Source: Oscillospiraceae bacterium (lineage in GTDB: Bacteria; Bacillota; Clostridia; Oscillospirales; Ruminococcaceae). Taken from it: DNA of 64,000 nucleotides. Position 1 is the stretch's first letter; each line of letters begins with the position of its first letter. A model generated the notes under the pieces. The model saw nothing but the letters and a program-made list of their open reading frames with translations. It had not been told where the DNA came from and made no database searches. This document shows, piece after piece, positions 61,458-64,000 of the stretch. The DNA lies in assembly GCA_016281125.1 (NCBI GenBank), contig JAEEIA010000037.1, positions 1 through 64,000 on the forward strand, given 5' to 3'. The position numbers and the translations under genes were made by a program.

Positions 61458-62390
61458 ATGCGGCAGGAAGAAATTGAACGCTTGTTGCAGGCAGAATCCG
61501 TTTCGGGTGATGAACTGGGCAGGGTGATCCTGGAGAATGACGTCAACCGATACAGAAGGCAGCTCGGCCTTGACGATGAAACAGACAGTGTCACTGTCGG
61601 GCAGGCGGTTCTGGATGAACTCATGGAGAAAATCAGTACCGTAGAGGACGCGGAAACGCTGGAAAGCTATCTTGCGCTCCAGAATTATATTCGCTATGCA
61701 CAGGCCATCTCCTATGCATATAATCAGCAGGCGCAGAACGGTTTTTGCAGACTGCTGATGTATATGACGCAGGCGCAGCAGGTTGAGCATGCCCGCTTTA
61801 CGCTGGAAATGCTGCCGATGATCATGACGGACAGGCAGTTCCGTGAGATGCCGCCCCCCGGTATCATTGCCAGACGGCGCGGCGTTGCAATCGTGGCGGA
61901 CAGCTTTCCGTGCCGCCCGAAATGTCTGGATGCCAATGACTATTTTGTAGAGCCGGATCTGGACTGCTTCCAGGAAATGATGAGTCTGGAGCATGCTGCG
62001 GAAATGGCAGATAAGCTGGAGTATTTCCGGAATGATCTGCTGCTGGACGGACTCAGGCGCCAGTCTGCATACAATAAGCTGTTTGAACTGCTTGCAGAAC
62101 GGCTGGAAATGGACGCATTTACGGTGTTCTGCACGGATGTAACCGGCATTACGGTACAGGTTGACGAGTTCAATGCACAGCGGAACGATCTGCTGGCAGA
62201 GCTGACAGGGGAGGGGGATGTCCTTCAAAAGAAGCAGGAGATCCTCGAAAGCGTGTTCCGCCCGATTGACCTGCACCAGACGGTGTTTTCGGAAGATGCC
62301 GTGAACAGACTGCGGGAACGTCTGACGGATCTCAGCATCTTCCGGCATCCGGCAGCGGATCCGGCGATGCTGCTGCTCAGCGAAGGGTGA
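61458..62390 (+). CDS. Helical protein of unknown function in the type VII locus
   Basis: 310 residues from the ATG at 61458 (AGGAGG upstream). No signal peptide or membrane helix. Mostly alpha-helical, with a segment PPPGIIARRRGVAIVADSFPCRPKCLDANDYFVEP about a third to halfway along (two cysteines, C-x3-C), and long helices on both sides. It starts 100 bases after the giant gene and is followed 5 bases later by a Rep-like gene. I do not recognise the family; a partner of the next gene product is the most that context allows. Confidence 0.7.
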   Translation: MRQEEIERLLQAESVSGDELGRVILENDVNRYRRQLGLDDETDSVTVGQAVLDELMEKISTVEDAETLESYLALQNYIRYAQAISYAYNQQAQNGFCRLLMYMTQAQQVEHARFTLEMLPMIMTDRQFREMPPPGIIARRRGVAIVADSFPCRPKCLDANDYFVEPDLDCFQEMMSLEHAAEMADKLEYFRNDLLLDGLRRQSAYNKLFELLAERLEMDAFTVFCTDVTGITVQVDEFNAQRNDLLAELTGEGDVLQKKQEILESVFRPIDLHQTVFSEDAVNRLRERLTDLSIFRHPAADPAMLLLSEG

Positions 62391-62394
62391 ACAG

Positions 62395-63360
62395 ATGGAG
62401 TACAAAAAAGGAATTGACGGCAATTCTGCTGCCGTCGGTCAGGTACTTGCGCCGGATTTGCAGGTGCATACTGTTTCCGGAAATCTGTTCCGCGTGATGC
62501 GGCAGTCCTCTGCCATGAATAAGCTGGCCACGCTGAAAACGACCAGGCTGCCGTCAGCGCCGGACGATGACGATACATTCTGTATCGAAAAGGACAACCT
62601 GCGGATTCTGTTCAAGAATTTCTCGACGCTGGGCGGATTGAAAACGACGACGCACCGTCTTGCGGATGCGCTGATGATTAAATTCACAGAGAGCGGCTCC
62701 AGGGAACGCACGGTCATGCTCTCCGTTGAGGAATACATGCGCCTCTGTGAGCTGAAAAACAGCGCCGAGGTCAAAAAGCAGATCGGCTCGGATCTGAAAA
62801 CGCTGCTGAATATGCATCTGGATTTTCAGAAATCCTCAAACCGGGAGCAGAGTATGCAGAACATCCGGCTCTGCACGGAAACCAGAATCCGGAACAATTA
62901 TATTTTCTTTACGTTCAGCGAAGAATTCTATTCGATCATGAAAACAATGCCGGTCATGCCGTATCCGGAGAAGCTGTTCCGGATCAACCTGAAACGCAAT
63001 CCGAACAGCTATTATTTTCTGAAAAAGCTCTCCGAGCACAAGAAAATGAATTATTTCAAAAAAAATGCCGATACGATCAGTGTCCGGACGCTGATCGGCA
63101 GCACGCCGGAGCTGCCGACCTATGAAGAGGTCATGGAAACGGACCGTGCCCTGACAAGGCGCATCATCGAGCCGTTTGAACGCGATATGAACGAGCTTGC
63201 CGATGTGCTGGACTGGGAATACTGCCATGCCAGCGGCACGCCGCTCACGGATGCCGACCTTGCAAATTTCAATTACCATGTGTTCAGCGGACTGCTTGTG
63301 CGAATCCGCTGGCGCGACTATCCTGAACTGAAAAAGAAGAAAAGGAAGCAGAGCAAATGA
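62395..63360 (+). CDS. Rep-like (winged-helix replication initiator style) protein
   Basis: 321 residues. The middle and C-terminal parts (IFFTFSEEFYSIMKTMP; NSYYFLKKLSEHKKMNYFKKNADTISVRTLI; SYEEV-like TYEEVMETDRALTRRIIEPFERDM; WEYCHASGTPL) recall replication initiator or replisome-organiser proteins of clostridial plasmids and elements. The charged tail KKKKRKQSK suits DNA binding. The match is from memory of sequence style only. It overlaps the ubiquitin-like gene (ATGA), so it is co-translated with type VII components. That is odd for a plasmid gene and suggests either domestication or a different function. Confidence 0.5.
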   Translation: MEYKKGIDGNSAAVGQVLAPDLQVHTVSGNLFRVMRQSSAMNKLATLKTTRLPSAPDDDDTFCIEKDNLRILFKNFSTLGGLKTTTHRLADALMIKFTESGSRERTVMLSVEEYMRLCELKNSAEVKKQIGSDLKTLLNMHLDFQKSSNREQSMQNIRLCTETRIRNNYIFFTFSEEFYSIMKTMPVMPYPEKLFRINLKRNPNSYYFLKKLSEHKKMNYFKKNADTISVRTLIGSTPELPTYEEVMETDRALTRRIIEPFERDMNELADVLDWEYCHASGTPLTDADLANFNYHVFSGLLVRIRWRDYPELKKKKRKQSK

Positions 63361-63608
63361 ATAAAATCATTGTTCAGGTTTATCTGCCTGTGAACGGAAT
63401 CACGTATGAAATCCGCTTGCCGGACAATATGTATGTCCGGGATGTGACGGATGTGCTGTCAGAGCTGTTTTCAGAGATTGCAAAGGGCTTTTACAGCAGC
63501 TGCGAAAACAATGTGCTGTGTTTCCGGGAACAGGGCGAAAGTCTGCCGCAGGACCGTACTCTGCGGGAGCTCGGGATCTGCAACCGTTCCCGTCTGATGT
63601 TTATTTGA
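63357..63608 (+). CDS. esaB: YukD/EsaB-type ubiquitin-like protein
   Basis: 83 residues. A beta-grasp pattern, MNKIIVQVYLPVNGITYEIRLPDNMYV then a helix and FREQGESLPQDRTLRELGICNRSRLMFI, matches the length and order of YukD/EsaB, the small ubiquitin-like cytoplasmic component of type VIIb secretion systems. It lacks a C-terminal di-glycine, as YukD does. It lies 22 bases before an EssC-type gene, the usual neighbour, which strengthens the call. Confidence 0.75.
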   Translation: MNKIIVQVYLPVNGITYEIRLPDNMYVRDVTDVLSELFSEIAKGFYSSCENNVLCFREQGESLPQDRTLRELGICNRSRLMFI

Positions 63609-63630
63609 TCTGAATGCAGAGGATAAAACC

Positions 63631-64000
63631 ATGCTGTTAATTACATTTTTGCAGGACGCGTATGTCAATACGACCGTTCTGCCCGATAAAAAAACAGGCC
63701 ACTATAAGATCCGGCACAGCATTCCGGATCTGACGGAGGATATCATCATCGACGGCATCAATCAGCGCTGGATCATCTCCAGCGGCGAGCAGTACCGGAT
63801 TGCGGATGATGCCGGAAATCTGCTCCCGCGCGCCGAAATCGGGGATGAGGACGTTCTGACGCTGATGGTCGGCGGCATGAAGTGTACGCTGATCATTGAG
63901 CCGATCCGCGATGAGAAGAACCGCTTTATCAAGTTCTGTGCAGGAAAGCTTGCGGAACAGGATTATTCGATCCGCATCGGCAGCCAGCCGGACAATGACA
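63631..64000 (+). CDS. essC: EssC-type FHA/FtsK secretion ATPase, N-terminal part (cut by the window edge)
   Basis: Partial: 123 residues visible from the ATG at 63631 (AGAGGA, 7-base spacing); the frame stays open to the end. It is not a separate short gene. Residues 1-95 form a beta-rich, FHA-like module (HYKIRHSIPDLTEDIIIDG; RWIISSGEQYRIADDAGN; LTLMVGGMKCTLIIEP). A second module begins at about 108 with YSIRIGSQPDND, the typical opening of an FHA domain. Tandem N-terminal FHA domains before membrane helices and FtsK/SpoIIIE ATPase domains define EssC of type VIIb systems. The ATPase part lies outside the window, so the name rests on these modules and on the YukD-like neighbour. Confidence 0.65.
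   Translation, partial: MLLITFLQDAYVNTTVLPDKKTGHYKIRHSIPDLTEDIIIDGINQRWIISSGEQYRIADDAGNLLPRAEIGDEDVLTLMVGGMKCTLIIEPIRDEKNRFIKFCAGKLAEQDYSIRIGSQPDND

Noticed and set aside
1-64000. tRNA or rRNA genes, CRISPR arrays, insertion sequences, phage attachment sites
   Set aside because: None was seen by eye on either strand; intergenic spaces are short and accounted for by promoters and terminators. A dedicated tRNA or repeat search could still find a divergent case.

Overview
The window looks like the chromosome of a Gram-positive, anaerobic gut or rumen bacterium of the Ruminococcus / Oscillospiraceae type. The evidence is two secreted proteins ending in type I dockerin modules, many Bce-type two-component/ABC sets, AGGAGG-class ribosome binding sites throughout, sigma-A-type promoters that very often carry a TGC-TATAAT extended -10, and a type VIIb secretion locus at the right edge. 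Base composition looks even across the window. I saw no insertion sequence, CRISPR array, tRNA or rRNA.

Layout. 1-4.0 kb, minus strand: a secreted CAP/leucine-rich-repeat protein and a NarL-type sensor/regulator pair. 4.1-5.4 kb: a solitary protein with a C-terminal SUKH-like domain and a perfect consensus promoter. 5.4-14.8 kb, plus strand: an eight-gene operon with its own promoter(s), a perfect CRP/FNR-type palindrome upstream and a strong terminator. It encodes PlsC, an acyl-AMP ligase, a B12 radical SAM enzyme, a CDP-alcohol phosphotransferase, a permuted NlpC/P60-like (LRAT-order) protein, a LicC-like/cytidylyltransferase/PEP-mutase triple fusion, an iron-type alcohol dehydrogenase and phosphonopyruvate decarboxylase. 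Read together, this is a phosphonate pathway in which hydroxyethylphosphonate would be made, activated as its CMP ester and probably placed on a glycerolipid. The early steps parallel fosfomycin biosynthesis, but the end point appears to be a membrane lipid. This is the strongest candidate for an undescribed system here.

14.8-18.1 kb: regulator/ABC/permease/kinase operon with helically phased TTGAC repeats before the ABC gene. 18.2-19.8 kb: cardiolipin synthase. 20.0-25.0 kb, minus strand: MerR regulator, a divergent DXP-synthase-like enzyme, an aldo/keto reductase and a Gfo/Idh/MocA-aldo/keto reductase fusion, transcribed from a 19-bp-spacer MerR-type promoter. 25.4-32.4 kb, plus strand: a two-receiver diguanylate cyclase and two hybrid histidine kinases, the last ending in a DegV (fatty-acid-binding) domain. 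32.5-34.5 kb: a further OmpR-type pair whose kinase has a degenerate G1 box. 34.7-38.2 kb: two convergent dockerin proteins, one a peptidoglycan hydrolase. 38.5-40 kb: glutamine synthetase. 40.4-47.5 kb: a lipoprotein, then ABC ATPase, ABC permease fused to an extracellular alpha/beta hydrolase, regulator and kinase. 47.6-49.1 kb: an unrecognised conserved-looking protein.

49.4-64.0 kb (open at the right edge): an FHA protein, PP2C phosphatase, transmembrane Ser/Thr kinase, a small membrane protein, a cohesin-like surface protein and a 2157-residue multi-Ig surface protein in one tightly coupled run. After a terminator come an unknown helical protein, a Rep-like protein, a YukD/EsaB-type ubiquitin-like protein and the start of an EssC-type FHA/FtsK ATPase. 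I read this as a type VIIb secretion locus coupled to Ser/Thr phospho-signalling. Starts were chosen by Shine-Dalgarno spacing, so several differ from the longest open frame.
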